Source: Prionace glauca
Lineage: Eukaryota; Chordata; Chondrichthyes; Carcharhiniformes; Carcharhinidae
NCBI GenBank assembly: GCA_037974335.1
Contig: CM075760.1
Coordinates: 32,559,609-32,623,608, forward strand
DNA: 64,000 bases
Direction: 5' to 3'
Numbering within the stretch: the stretch's first letter is position 1; every line of letters begins with the position of its first letter. The position numbers and the translations under genes were made by a program. Below are positions 53,061 through 62,369 of this stretch, piece after piece. The notes under the pieces were generated by a model. It worked only from the letters and a program-made list of their open reading frames with translations, did not search any database and had not been told where the DNA came from.

Positions 53061-53369
53061 CTGTTTCCTTGTGGATAGATGCTCTTAGAGGAGTCGGCAG
53101 ATCCTGATGGCTCACCACGCACTCAAACACAGCCGCACTCAGCCAGGCTTGTGTGGAGATGCTTAATTTGCTGATCACGCTGTCACGATCCGCTCCGGGC
53201 TTTTCGGCAATCTCTGATTTCAAATACTTCCTGTCTCGGATCCAGGACACGTTAACTCCATCAGGAGCATGAGAAATGATGCAGGTTAAGGTCACGGTCG
53301 CCTCCAGTAAGACCTGTTCTATTGGTGGTGGCTGTATCTTCACTGTGGTATCAAGGCACAGGGGAGGAT
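53061..53369 (-). CDS. ighm: IgM CH3 exon
   Basis: Acceptor CTCATTCACAG, donor ACAG|GTGAGC. It encodes [19 protein letters not shown], the B-strand Cys in TLTCIISH, Trp in NVSWIRD and the F-strand Cys in FECVVSH, ending ASIHKETG. The N-terminal PLC cysteine is in the place used for inter-heavy-chain bonds. NVS is a glycosylation site next to the core Trp. 309 nt, phase 1 at both ends, fully open. Confidence 0.94.
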
Positions 53370-53389
53370 CTGTGAATGAGAAATGAAAA

Positions 53390-53850
53390 TGAGCCCTAAT
53401 TCCCCTTCAGAAGCAGGACAGCAGTCTTCAGCCTGAAGGAGACAAAGTCGCCTTCAATATATCAATCTCTAACTCTCGCCTTTCACCTTCCATGGCGAAT
53501 GGGAAGCCAGCTTGCTGTATGGAATTATTCCCTGTATTAAATATTGGAGCAGCGGTAACATTTCCATGAATCAGAATTGGAGAATTCCCAAACAAACACA
53601 CCATCCTGATCTCAAGGAAAAAGTACTGACCGTTGGTTTATAAATAGGGTGGATGCACTTTCCAATATTTTACCCCTGTGCTGTGACCTGTGAAGCAGTC
53701 TAACACTTACTGTCTCTCCAAATTTTACCAGCTGTCTCAGGAACAAGCTGACATCAAGGCCACCTCACTCACTATATTGCTTCAAACCGAAAGGGGGCAC
53801 TCTTTTAAGGGGAGGCTGTGGTATATGGTGTTGTCAATGGGCTTATAACC
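53390..53850. other. CH2-CH3 intron, distal part
   Basis: Apparently unique sequence. No exon or repeat was recognised. Confidence 0.4.
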
Positions 53851-54075
53851 TAGGGCAAGACTCTGGGGACACAGATTCGAATCCCATCATTGCAAATATG
53901 AAATTTGAATTTTGTAAAAACGTGTAATTCAAAGTTGAAATGGTTCTCATGAAGCTATTGCTGTAAAACCCCTCCTAGTTCACAAATGTTCCTTACCAAA
54001 ATCAACCTGCTGTCTTTATCTGGCCTGGCATGCATGTGACTCCAGATTCACAGCAACGTGAATGACACTTCAGTG
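53850..54075 (+). mobile_element. SINE (third family), sense, in the CH2-CH3 intron
   Basis: GACACAGATTCGAATCCCAT is a tRNA-type B box (53870-53889). AATATGAAATTTGAATTTTGTAAAAACGTG, CTAGTTCACAAATGTTCC and the GGCCTGGCATGCATGTGACTCCAGATTCACAGCAACG tail follow. It is opposite in orientation to the IgM gene. Confidence 0.7.
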
Positions 54076-54285
54076 CCCTCAGGTTTGGGAAATAAATGCA
54101 CATCTCAGGAAGGTAGAACAAAAAAATGTTTTTCTGATGAAATTCTGAATGAGATATTGTCCTAATGCAGCAAACTACAGGACAATAACTCACAAGTTGT
54201 TCTATGCTTTGTACCAACTTGAATAGATCCCTAATTCTGATTAACATCAGAATGATATATGTTGTCCTGTGTTTGAGTCTCTTAC

Positions 54286-54600
54286 CCCGAGATACGCTGA
54301 TGTTCTGACTCTGAGTGTCTCCTCGGTGAGTGACCTGGCAGGTATAGACCGCTTTGCTGAACCATTCCCCAGCGGAGACTGTCAGCCGACTGCTGGCCGA
54401 GAAGTTCCCGTTCAATCGACAGGGGGGAGAGGTGACAATTCCTGAATGCGTGGTTTCCCCATTCTTCAGCCAACTCACTTCCATTGACCCTGGCTGGAAA
54501 TCGATGATTGAACAGACGATGATTGCGAATTTCCTGTGTGAGATTTCTTCACTGGAACTCACGGTGAGGATAAGAGTTGGATGGATCACAGGCGGAGGGC
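54286..54600 (-). CDS. ighm: IgM CH2 exon
   Basis: Acceptor TTTTTTTCCCTGAAG, donor CGGG|GTAAGA. It encodes [24 protein letters not shown], the B-strand Cys in [10 protein letters not shown], Trp in EVSWLKNG and the F-strand Cys in VYTCQVTH, ending QNISVSRG. There is an unusual extra Cys in the C-to-E region (SPPCRLNG), and the split codon at the CH1-CH2 join also makes a Cys (MR-C-PPP). Glycosylation sites are NFS and NIS. 315 nt, phase 1 at both ends, fully open. Confidence 0.94.
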
Positions 54601-54624
54601 CTTCAGGGAAAAAAAAAACAGATC

Positions 54625-54895
54625 AGTCATTTCCTGCAGAAGATGTGGATCAATTAAACTTTTGTCAACAGAGGGTAGTAAGGGCTTGGAAAGCCCTGTC
54701 TGCAGCATTGTGGACTCGCCAACTTTAAGGGCGTTCAAATGGTCAGTGGATACACATATGGATAACATTGGAATAGTTTAGGTTAGAGGGTCATGAGATT
54801 GGTTTCACTGATCGGCGCAACATCGAGGGCCGAAGGGCCTGTACTGCGCTGTAATGGTCTATGTTCTATGTTCTAACTCATTTGCAGTCAATAGA
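54625..54895 (+). mobile_element. LINE 3' end, sense, in the CH1-CH2 intron
   Basis: FCQQRVVRAWKALSAALWTRQL-like stretch, then the terminus ATCGAGGGCCGAAGGGCCTGTACTGCGCTGTAATGGTCTATGTTCTATG. It starts about 25 bp from the CH2 acceptor and is antisense to IgM. Confidence 0.8.
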
Positions 54896-55012
54896 CACTA
54901 ACTGGACCAATCCAAAGGGCCAGATTGTGCACATCTATTTAAATGAGTTATAACCAAGGCCCTACATGTTAACCCCAGTGTTTCTGTTTTCCCCAAGCTC
55001 CACAACACTTAC

Positions 55013-55312
55013 ATCGCATTTTAACGCTCTTGACTGTGCTCATGTGTCGAACCTCACAGTCAATTCTGGGGCATTCTCCCGCTGAGTCGCTGATGGTTAA
55101 CTGGCTGCTCAGGGTGTAGGTTCCCTTCGTGTTTCTCACTGATGGGTAAGTCTTAAACCCACTGGGGACCGTTTGCCCATTTTTCTTCCAGGTCACTTTG
55201 GAGACATCTGGAAGGTAATCCATCGCCAAACATCCGAAGGTGATGGAGCCGCCGGAGTTCTGTTGCTGACAGGGGGAGACCAGGCCATACAGAGTGGGCG
55301 CAGACGGTGTCG
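55013..55312 (-). CDS. ighm: IgM CH1 exon
   Basis: Acceptor CTATTCTTTCCCAG, donor CGAT|GTAAGT. It encodes ATPSAPTLYGLVSPCQQQNSG, the B-strand Cys in TFGCLAMDYLP, Trp in KVTWKKNG and the F-strand Cys in RIDCEVRH, ending KSVKMR. The PSAPTLYGL start is characteristic of cartilaginous-fish mu CH1. The Cys in VSPC is in the position used to bind the light chain. An additional Cys (GECPRIDC) lies just before the F-strand Cys. 300 nt, phase 1 at both ends. The preceding J exon is not in view. Confidence 0.94.
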
Positions 55313-55404
55313 CTGGGAAAGAATAGCCAATTGAACAAGTTAGACTCTTACTTGCATTTATTAAGTCATCAAACATTGTTACAAATAGGTTTCTATATTA
55401 GATA

Positions 55405-55548
55405 TAGCTCTTGGTGTTAAAGGGATGAAGGGATATGGGTAGTAGGTGTGATCAGGATAGTGATGAGCTCTGAACAAAGTGAAAGGCGGAGTAGGCTCCA
55501 AGGGCCGAATGGCCTACTCCAGCTTCTCTTTTCTATGTTTCTATCTCG
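55405..55548 (+). mobile_element. LINE 3' terminus, sense
   Basis: GGGATGAAGGGATATGGGTAGTAGG through GGCGGAGTAGGCTCCAAGGGCCGAATGGCCTACTCCAGC. It is a short terminus within 100 bp upstream of CH1. Confidence 0.7.
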
Positions 55549-55919
55549 AACATTGATTAGAATTATGAACTTATCCCTAATATTTCCCGATTAAATCTTT
55601 CATCCGCCTTTGCGATGATGTTACTTCTATCATTTGGGAATTGTCATCTCTGTAGAAACTCATATCCCTGTCTCCACTTCTATCAAATTAGGAAGAAAAA
55701 ACACATTCTGCTAGTCTCACAATGACATGTCATTCATTGGATTAACAGAGAACAGCAAAGATTGTCTCCATTATTGCAGCAACTATTTATTTCTCAACAA
55801 CATCAGTGTGTGATGAACCGCTGTTTATTTCTCAAACAACAACACTTTGTGATGAAGAAGTTCTCCCTTCATTCAGACTATCCACTCACCTGATGAGGGA
55901 GCTCCAACAGTTTGTGATT

Positions 55920-56012
55920 CCAAATAAACCTGTTGGACTTTAACCTGGTGTTGTGAGAATCCTTACTGTGCCCACACCAACCTCATTCCGGCATCTCCAC
56001 ACTAGTTTTAGA
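55920..56012 (+). mobile_element. Solo right end of the TIR element
   Basis: CCAAATAAACCTGTTGGACTTTAACCTGGTGTTGTGAGAATCCTTACTGTG, then the CGGCATCTCCACACTAG terminal sequence. It matches the complement of the left end of the 43.0-kb element. Confidence 0.7.
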
Positions 56013-56299
56013 AATTGCCTGGGTTCAAACTGATTGATGCCCCTTCCTCTCTCCAACTCACTGCCTCTCAATCCACAAAACGGAGATTAGTGGCTTTGCT
56101 TCAAAAATACCTCCTGAATGAATATTTACTGAATGATCAGGAAACTCTAAATGTGATTATTAATTCCAATAAATCCAACATTGACTCATTGACGGATCAT
56201 ACATTAATAGTAAGAGTTTCCCATTCGGGCCCTGAAGTCTCCTCCATCATTCACTGAGATTACAGATGAGCTGATTGTGGTGCTAGCTCTATTCTGAAC

Positions 56300-57085
56300 C
56301 TCCTCACTCCGCCATCCATCACCCGCCCTCTGCCCATTTCCCCTGCTCTTTGCCCTTTCCCCTGGGTCTCTGCCTTTCACGGTGGCTCTTTTCCCCTTTT
56401 ATCCGGCTCTCTGTATTTCCACCTGGCCCTCTACACTTCCCTCCAGCTCTGTGTCCTCTCCCCCGGCTCTCTGTTCTTTCCCTCACCCCCCCCCCCACAC
56501 TGTCCCTCAGCTCTCTGCCCTCTGTCCCTGCTCCCTCCCCTCTTTCTCCTTCCCCCCAGCTCTCTGAGCTTTCCCCCTGACTCTCCTGCCCTTTCCCCTG
56601 GGCTCTCTGCCCTTTCCCTCGGCTCTCTGCCCTTTCTCCTGCCTCCCTGCCCTTTTCTGTGCCCCCCCGCCCTTTTTCCTGGTTCTCTCCCCTTTCCCTG
56701 GTCTTTCTACACTTTTCCCCATCTCTCTGCCCTTTCTTTCAGCTCTCTTCCCTTTCACTGGTCTCTCTGCCCTTTCCCCTGCTCCCTGTCCTTTCCTCTC
56801 TCTCTCCGCACTTTCCCCTGACTTTCCGCCCTGTTCCCCGGCTGTGGACCCTTTCCCCCGCTTCTCTGCCCTTCCCCTAGCTCTCTGCTGTTTCCCCTGG
56901 CTCTCTGCCCTCCCCCCACCCCGGCTATCTGCCATTTCCCCCGCCTCCTGTTCTCCCCTGACTCTTTGCCATTGTCCCTGGCCCCGAGCCCCCAGAGATT
57001 CCCTCCAGCTCTCTGCACTCCCAGGGCAGCCCCCACCTTTGAACACCAAACTGCCACTTGAGATCTTTCTTCTCTCTCGTTGCAG
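56300..57085. repeat. CCCTTTCCCCTGGCTCTCTG satellite
   Basis: About 35 degenerate units of roughly 20 bp (CTCTCTGCCCTTTCCCCTGG). Pyrimidine-rich on the plus strand and therefore purine-rich on the IgM coding strand. Confidence 0.85.
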
Positions 57086-57099
57086 ACCCTCCCCACACA

Positions 57100-59560
57100 G
57101 ATTCAGTGAGTGTGAGTGAGAGAATGTGAGTGTGTGAGGGTGAGTGATTATATGAGTCAGAGTGGATGAGTGATGTGTGAAGGAAGGTGGGTAAGTGAGG
57201 GTGAGTGAGTGAAGTTCTTTGAGTGAGGATGAGTGATTGAGGGTGAGTAAGTGTGGGTGAGGGTGAGAGAGCGTGAGTAAATGAGGGTGTGTGAGTGAAG
57301 GTGGCTGAATGTGAGCGAAGGTGGCTGGATGAGTGTAGGTAAGCAAGATTGAAAGAATGAGGGAGTGTGAGTGAGGATGTTGAAGGTTAGTGGAGGTGGG
57401 TGAGTGAAAGTGAGTGAGATTGATTGAATGAGGATGAGGGAGTGAATGTAACTGTGTAAGTCAGGGGTGAGAGTGAGTGAGTCAGAGTGTGTTATTGAGG
57501 GTGGTGTGTGAGGGAGAATGAATGTGGATGAGTGGGAGAGTGAGGGTGAGTGAGTGAAGGTGTTTGAATGAGGATGAGTGACTGAGGATTTGTGGGTTAG
57601 GGTGCGTGATGTTGAGTGATTATGAGTATGTGAGGGTATGTGAGTGAAGGTCGGTGCGTGAGTTTGAGTGGGTGAGGTGGCGTAAGTGAGAGAGAGACAG
57701 AGAGAGGGTCATTGAGCTTGAGTCTGTGGGGGTGAGTCTGGGTGATTGAGGGAGGGTAGGTAAGTGAGTGTGAGCGAGAGTGAGTGAGACTAGATGAGTG
57801 AGGGTGGGTAAGTGGGGTGAGTGAGTGAGTCTGAGAGAATGGGGTGAGTGAGTGAGGGTGAGTGAGAGTGAGTGAGACTGGGTGAGTGAGGGTGGATTAG
57901 TGGAATGAGTGAGTGAGAGTGATTGAGACAGGGCGAGTCAGGGTGGATTAGTGGGATGAGTGAATGAAGGTGAGTATGAATGATAGTGACTGACTGAGGG
58001 TCTAAGTCAGTGAGTGAGGTTTAGTGAGTGAGGTTGAGTGAGTGATGGTGGATGAGTGTGGGTGGCTCAGTGACAGTGAGTTAATGAGGGCGCGTGAGGG
58101 TGAGTGCGTGAGGGTGAGTGAATGTGAGTGAGTGAGTGAATGTGGTTGCGTGACTGAGGGTGTGAGAGTGAGTGAATATGAATGAGTCAGTGAGGGTGTG
58201 AGAATGAGTGAGGCAGGGTGTGTGATTGAGGTTGAACGAGTGAGGTTGAATGAGTGCTTGTGGGTGAGTGTGGGTGAGTGAGTGAGTGAGGATGGATGAG
58301 ATTGAGTGAGATAATGAGTGTGTGAGGGCGTGAGGATGAGTGAGTCAGGGCGTGTGTTTGAGTGAACGACTGAAGTTGAATGGGTGAGTGAGTGAGGATG
58401 GGTGAGAGTGAGTGAGCGAACATGGTGAGTGAGTGAGTGAGTGTGTGAGGGTGAGTGACTCAGGGTGAAACAGGATCATTGAGTGTGTGAGGGCGAGTGT
58501 GTGAGGGCGAGTGTGTGAGGGCGAGTGTGTGAGGGCGGGTGTGTGAGGGCGAGTGTGTGAGGGCGGGTGCGTGAGGGTCAGTGCGTGAGGGCGGTTGAGA
58601 ATGTATGAGTAAGGGTGAGTGAGTAAGGGTGAGTGAGTGCGGATGAGTGAGTGTGAGGGAGTGTGTGGGAGGGTGGATGAGTGAGCAAGGGTGAGTGAGT
58701 GAGGGCGAGTGAGTAAGCGTGAATGAGAATGAGTAAGTAAGGGTGAGTGATTGTGGATGAGTGAGTGAGGGTGAGTGAATGAGGGAGAGTGAGTGACAGA
58801 GTGTGCCAGAGAGGGAAGGTAGGTAAGATAAGGTGAGTGAGTGAAGATCTTTGAGTGAGGATGAGAGATTGAGGGTGAGTGAATGAGAGTGAGTGAGTGA
58901 GAGAGAGTGTGTCAGTGAAGGAAGGTGGGTAAGTGAGGGTGAGTGAGTGAAGTTATTTGAGTGAGGGTGAGAGATTGAGGGTGAGTGAGTGAAGTTATTT
59001 GAATGAGGATGAGAGATTGAGGGTGAGTAAGTGTGGGTGAGGGTGAGAGAGTCAATGAGCCACCTCCTCCTCTCCCTCTCCATTGATCTTTTCCCGATTC
59101 TCTACATATGAGGGTGAGTGAGTGAGAGAGTGTGTGTCAGTGAGGGAAGGTGATTAAATGAGGGTGAGTGAGTGAAGTTCTTTGAGTGAGGATGAGAGAT
59201 TGAGGGGTGAATGAGGGTGAGTGAGTGAGAGTGTGTCAGTCAGGGAAGGTGGGTAAGTGAGGGTGAGTGAGTGAAGTTATTTGAGTGAGGATGAGAGATT
59301 GAGGGTGAGTGAGTGAAGTTATTTGAGTGAGGATGAGAGATTGAGGGTGAGTGAGTGAAGTTATTTGAGTGAGGATGAGAGATTGAGGGTGAGTGAGTGA
59401 GAGTGTGTCAGTGAGGGAAGGTGGGTAAGTGAGGGTGAGTGAGTGAAGTTATTTAAGTAAGGAGGAGAGATTGAGGGTGAGTGAGTGAAGTTGTTTGAGT
59501 GAGGATGAGAGATTGAGGGTGAGTGAGTCAGTGTGGGTGAGGGTGAGAGAGTCAGTGAGC
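57100..59560. repeat. GAGTGAGGGTGAGTGA satellite with higher-order repeat
   Basis: About 2.4 kb of GTGAGTGAGGGTGAGTGAG-type units. At 58840-59560 a higher-order unit (GTGAGTGAGTGAAGTTATTTGAGTGAGGATGAGAGATTGAGG) recurs many times. A CACCTCCTCCTCTCCCTCTCCATTGATC module appears at 59060 and 59560. Purine-rich on the plus strand, so C/T-rich on the IgM coding strand. Confidence 0.9.
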
Positions 59561-59698
59561 CACCTCCTCCTCTCCCTCTCCATTGATCTTTTCCCGATTC
59601 TCTCCATTGATCAGCTTTCAGTAACAGGGCTGTGTAAAGTCAGGAATCAGTGTAGATCACCGGGCAGCTGCTTTAATGTCGGGGCCTTTCTTTCAGAA

Positions 59699-59821
59699 AC
59701 ACGGATCAGTGAACAAATAGACAGACTGAGGGAGCTGGAAGGGAAGCTTCCAGCAAAACTAGGGTCACACAGGAATCAAACAGCAAGTTTACACCAGTAT
59801 TGGGGAGCCAGGCGGACTTAG
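59699..59821 (+). CDS. Possible terminal exon of unknown gene (weak)
   Basis: An acceptor-like GGGGCCTTTCTTTCAG precedes an open stretch with TRISEQIDRLRELEGKLPAKLG, amphipathic and charged, then a stop. No poly(A) signal is near. It has no partner exon in the window and could easily be chance. Confidence 0.15.
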   Translation, partial: TRISEQIDRLRELEGKLPAKLGSHRNQTASLHQYWGARRT

Positions 59822-60134
59822 TCTCAGCCAGATCCCTTCTTATTGATTGTGTCTTTGTGTCCGGTGTAACACATGGAAATCCCTACTTCTGACCTCATGT
59901 TGGATGGAATGTGTCATTGATGAAGCAATAGAAGATTGTTGGTCCCAGAACAGCCCCCTGCCGAACTCCTGCAGTGATTTCTCAACTTAGATGTTTGACC
60001 TTCAACAACCATCACCATCTTGTTTTGTGCTAAATATGACTCCAAACAGAGAAGAATTTCCAGCTGAAACTTATTCACATGAGTTTTACTCGGGCTTCCC
60101 GATCCCACCCTCATTCAAATGTTACCGGGGGAGG

Positions 60135-60440
60135 GGGAGGGGGTGGCCGAGGTGGCACAGTGATTGGCGCTGCTGCCTCACAGTTCAATTCCCGATATGA
60201 GTCATTGTGTATGGAGTTAGTAAGTTCACCCCGTGTCTGCTTGGGTTTCCTTCGGATGCTCCTGTTTCCTCCCACAGTCCAAAGACGTTTGGGTTCAGGG
60301 GAGTGGCCGTGCGAATAGGTTCAGGAGGTCTAGTTAGAGTAAACACATGTGGTTCTGGGGATAGGGCTTTGGTGGAATTCCTGTTGATGCAGACTCGATG
60401 GGCTGAATGGCCTCCTTCTGTACTGTAGGATCTCGTGATT
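60135..60440 (+). mobile_element. tRNA-headed SINE
   Basis: Head GGTGGCACAGTGATTGGCGCTG, worn B box (TTCAATTCCCG), body CCTGTTTCCTCCCACAGTCCAAAGACG and tail ACTCGATGGGCTGAATGGCCTCCTTCTGTACTGTAGGA. It is inserted among satellites. Confidence 0.85.
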
Positions 60441-60459
60441 CTATTCTATGATGTAAATG

Positions 60460-61330
60460 ACAGTCTCTCTGACGTATGTGAGGTGGAAAGTGTGTGAGGT
60501 GTGTTTGGGTGTGTGTTTGATAGAGAGAGAGGGTGAATGTGTGTGAGAAGGTGCCTGTGTGTGACAGACTGTGTTTGCACATGTGTGAGACAGTGGGCTG
60601 CGTTTGCAAGAGGGGGCAGTGTGCCTACTAGAAAGCAAACATACTGTTCATGTGTGTGTGGAAGTGTGCACGGGATTGTGTGTGAGTGAGAAAGATGTGT
60701 GCAATGTGCGTGGGTGATAGAAGCAAAGTGTGTGTTTGTGTGTGTGTGTGTGACAGAGAATGTTTGCGTGACACTGTGCTTGTGAGAGAGACTGTATCTG
60801 TGTGTAAGTTAGAGTGTGTGCATAGGTCTATGTGTGTGAGAGAGTGTGAGAGAGTTAGTGTGTGACAGCAAGAATGTACAGGTGTGAGATAGTCTGTGCA
60901 ACAGAGATAGAAATATGTGTGTGTGTGAGAGAGAGAGATGCGTGTGCAAGAGGAATTGTGAGAGAGTGTGTGTGAATAAATGTGAGACAACTTGAGCGTG
61001 TGTGACAGACTTTGGGAGAGTGAGTGCGTGTGTGAGGGCGTGAGACTATGCTTATGTGTGTGTATGTGTCTGCGTGTAAGAGAGAATGTGTGTGGAGTTG
61101 TGTGCGTGTGAGTGTTTTTGTGTATGAGATGTGAGAGACTGATTGAGAGAGCGAGAGTATGTCTGGATTTGTATTTGAGACAGAGTATGTAGACCGTGAG
61201 AGAAAGAGAATGTGTGTGAGATATCGTATGAGAGAGAAAGTAAGTGTGCGTGTGTATGTGTGAGAGAATATGAGCGTCTCTCTGTGTGTATTTATGTGTG
61301 TGAGAGTGTGTGATGTGTGTAAGTCTCTAT
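60460..61330. repeat. TGTGTGAGAGAG low-complexity tract
   Basis: About 870 bp of (GTGTGTGAGAGA)-like units with interruptions, in the presumed J-CH1 intron. The plus strand is G-rich. Confidence 0.85.
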
Positions 61331-61499
61331 CTGGCTGGAAAAGCACCCTCACTCCACACATACTCACCCACTCGCACAGTAAGTGGGAGTGACAAGCGAG
61401 CACAACACGGACTGTGGGGCACGGGTTGGAAAAACATTTAAATATTTCACAAGTCAGTCACAATTAAATAATTTCCTCTTTCCTCAATGAGAGAAACTT

Positions 61500-61900
61500 G
61501 TAAAACCTCACGCAATCTGACACAATCCAGGGCAAAGCCACCCACAAGATTACCCGGCCCCTCATTCACCCTATTTACTCTCTCCATCACTAACAAGCAG
61601 TGTCAGCACTGTGTGTATTATATACAACATGCACTGCAGCAATTCACCAAGGCTCCATAGATTACACTGTCCAAACCCGCTGCCTTTACATCCTAACAGG
61701 ACAAGGGCAGCAGCCACATCTGAAACACTATAACCTGTAAGCTTCCCTCCAAAACACACACCATCCTGACCTGAAACAATATCTCAATTCATTCATAATC
61801 GCTGGGTCAAAATCCTGGAACTTCCTGCCTAACAGCAGGGCGGCTGCCTGCAGCATATGGACTGCAGTTGTTCAAGGATGCTTCATATCAACACTTTATG
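61500..61900 (+). mobile_element. SINE (second family), sense
   Basis: AATCGCTGGGTCAAAATCCTGGAACTTCCTGCCTAACAGCAGGGCGGC and ATATGGACTGCAGTTGTTCAAGGATGC are the sense form of the element seen inverted at 28.51-28.65 kb. Confidence 0.65.
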
Positions 61901-62369
61901 AAGGAACAATTAGATTAAAAATTCTGGCCGCGCAAATGTCTCTAAAATGCCTTTAGAAGATTAAAAATAATATGCAAGTGAATTTGACCCTTCAACTGTC
62001 AAACTAAACAGTTCAGGGGCTGCTGTAGTACGGAGCACAATATAGTAAATCTCACTTTGTATTTGTTCATCGAACATTCCCAAGGCCGGTACATCACTGC
62101 TTAAAAATTACCCAATTCTCCCTCTAAAGTCCGATGTTTCTGCTTCTCTGATAGACACAATATGCTTCAGGGACTTAATTTCTGAGACACCGAGTCAAAC
62201 AGTCACATTTCCCACAGATACAAGTGCATTGAAGAAATAAATCAAATTTCACTTCCTGCAGGACAGGAGAAGGAATCAAAAGATTTATAACCAGTCAGGG
62301 AGATTCCTGGTCCCAACACAGTGACCACACGCCCTGAAACAGAACAGACACAAACAATTCAACAGTCGA

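Larger units (their letters stand above)
47768..55312 (-). other. ighm: Gene: IgM heavy-chain constant region (CH1-CH4, TM1, TM2)
   Basis: Minus-strand exons: CH1 55013-55312, CH2 54286-54600, CH3 53061-53369, CH4 with secretory tail 51448-51839, TM1 47909-48036, TM2 47768-47776. All CH joins are phase 1 with canonical GT-AG, and no frame breaks were seen. Each CH domain keeps the two core cysteines and a tryptophan. The secretory tail and membrane span are classic mu type, not IgW or IgNAR. The product is the secreted multimeric or B-cell-surface antibody heavy chain, depending on whether CH4 runs to its own stop or splices at an internal donor to TM1. The lack of J, D and V within 8.7 kb upstream means the variable part of the cluster lies beyond the right edge, or this is a constant-only unit. 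Confidence 0.92.

Noticed and set aside
56507-59083. Arg/Glu/Gly-rich and Ser/His/Thr-rich ORFs up to 279 codons
   Set aside because: Repeat readings of the J-CH1 intron satellites.
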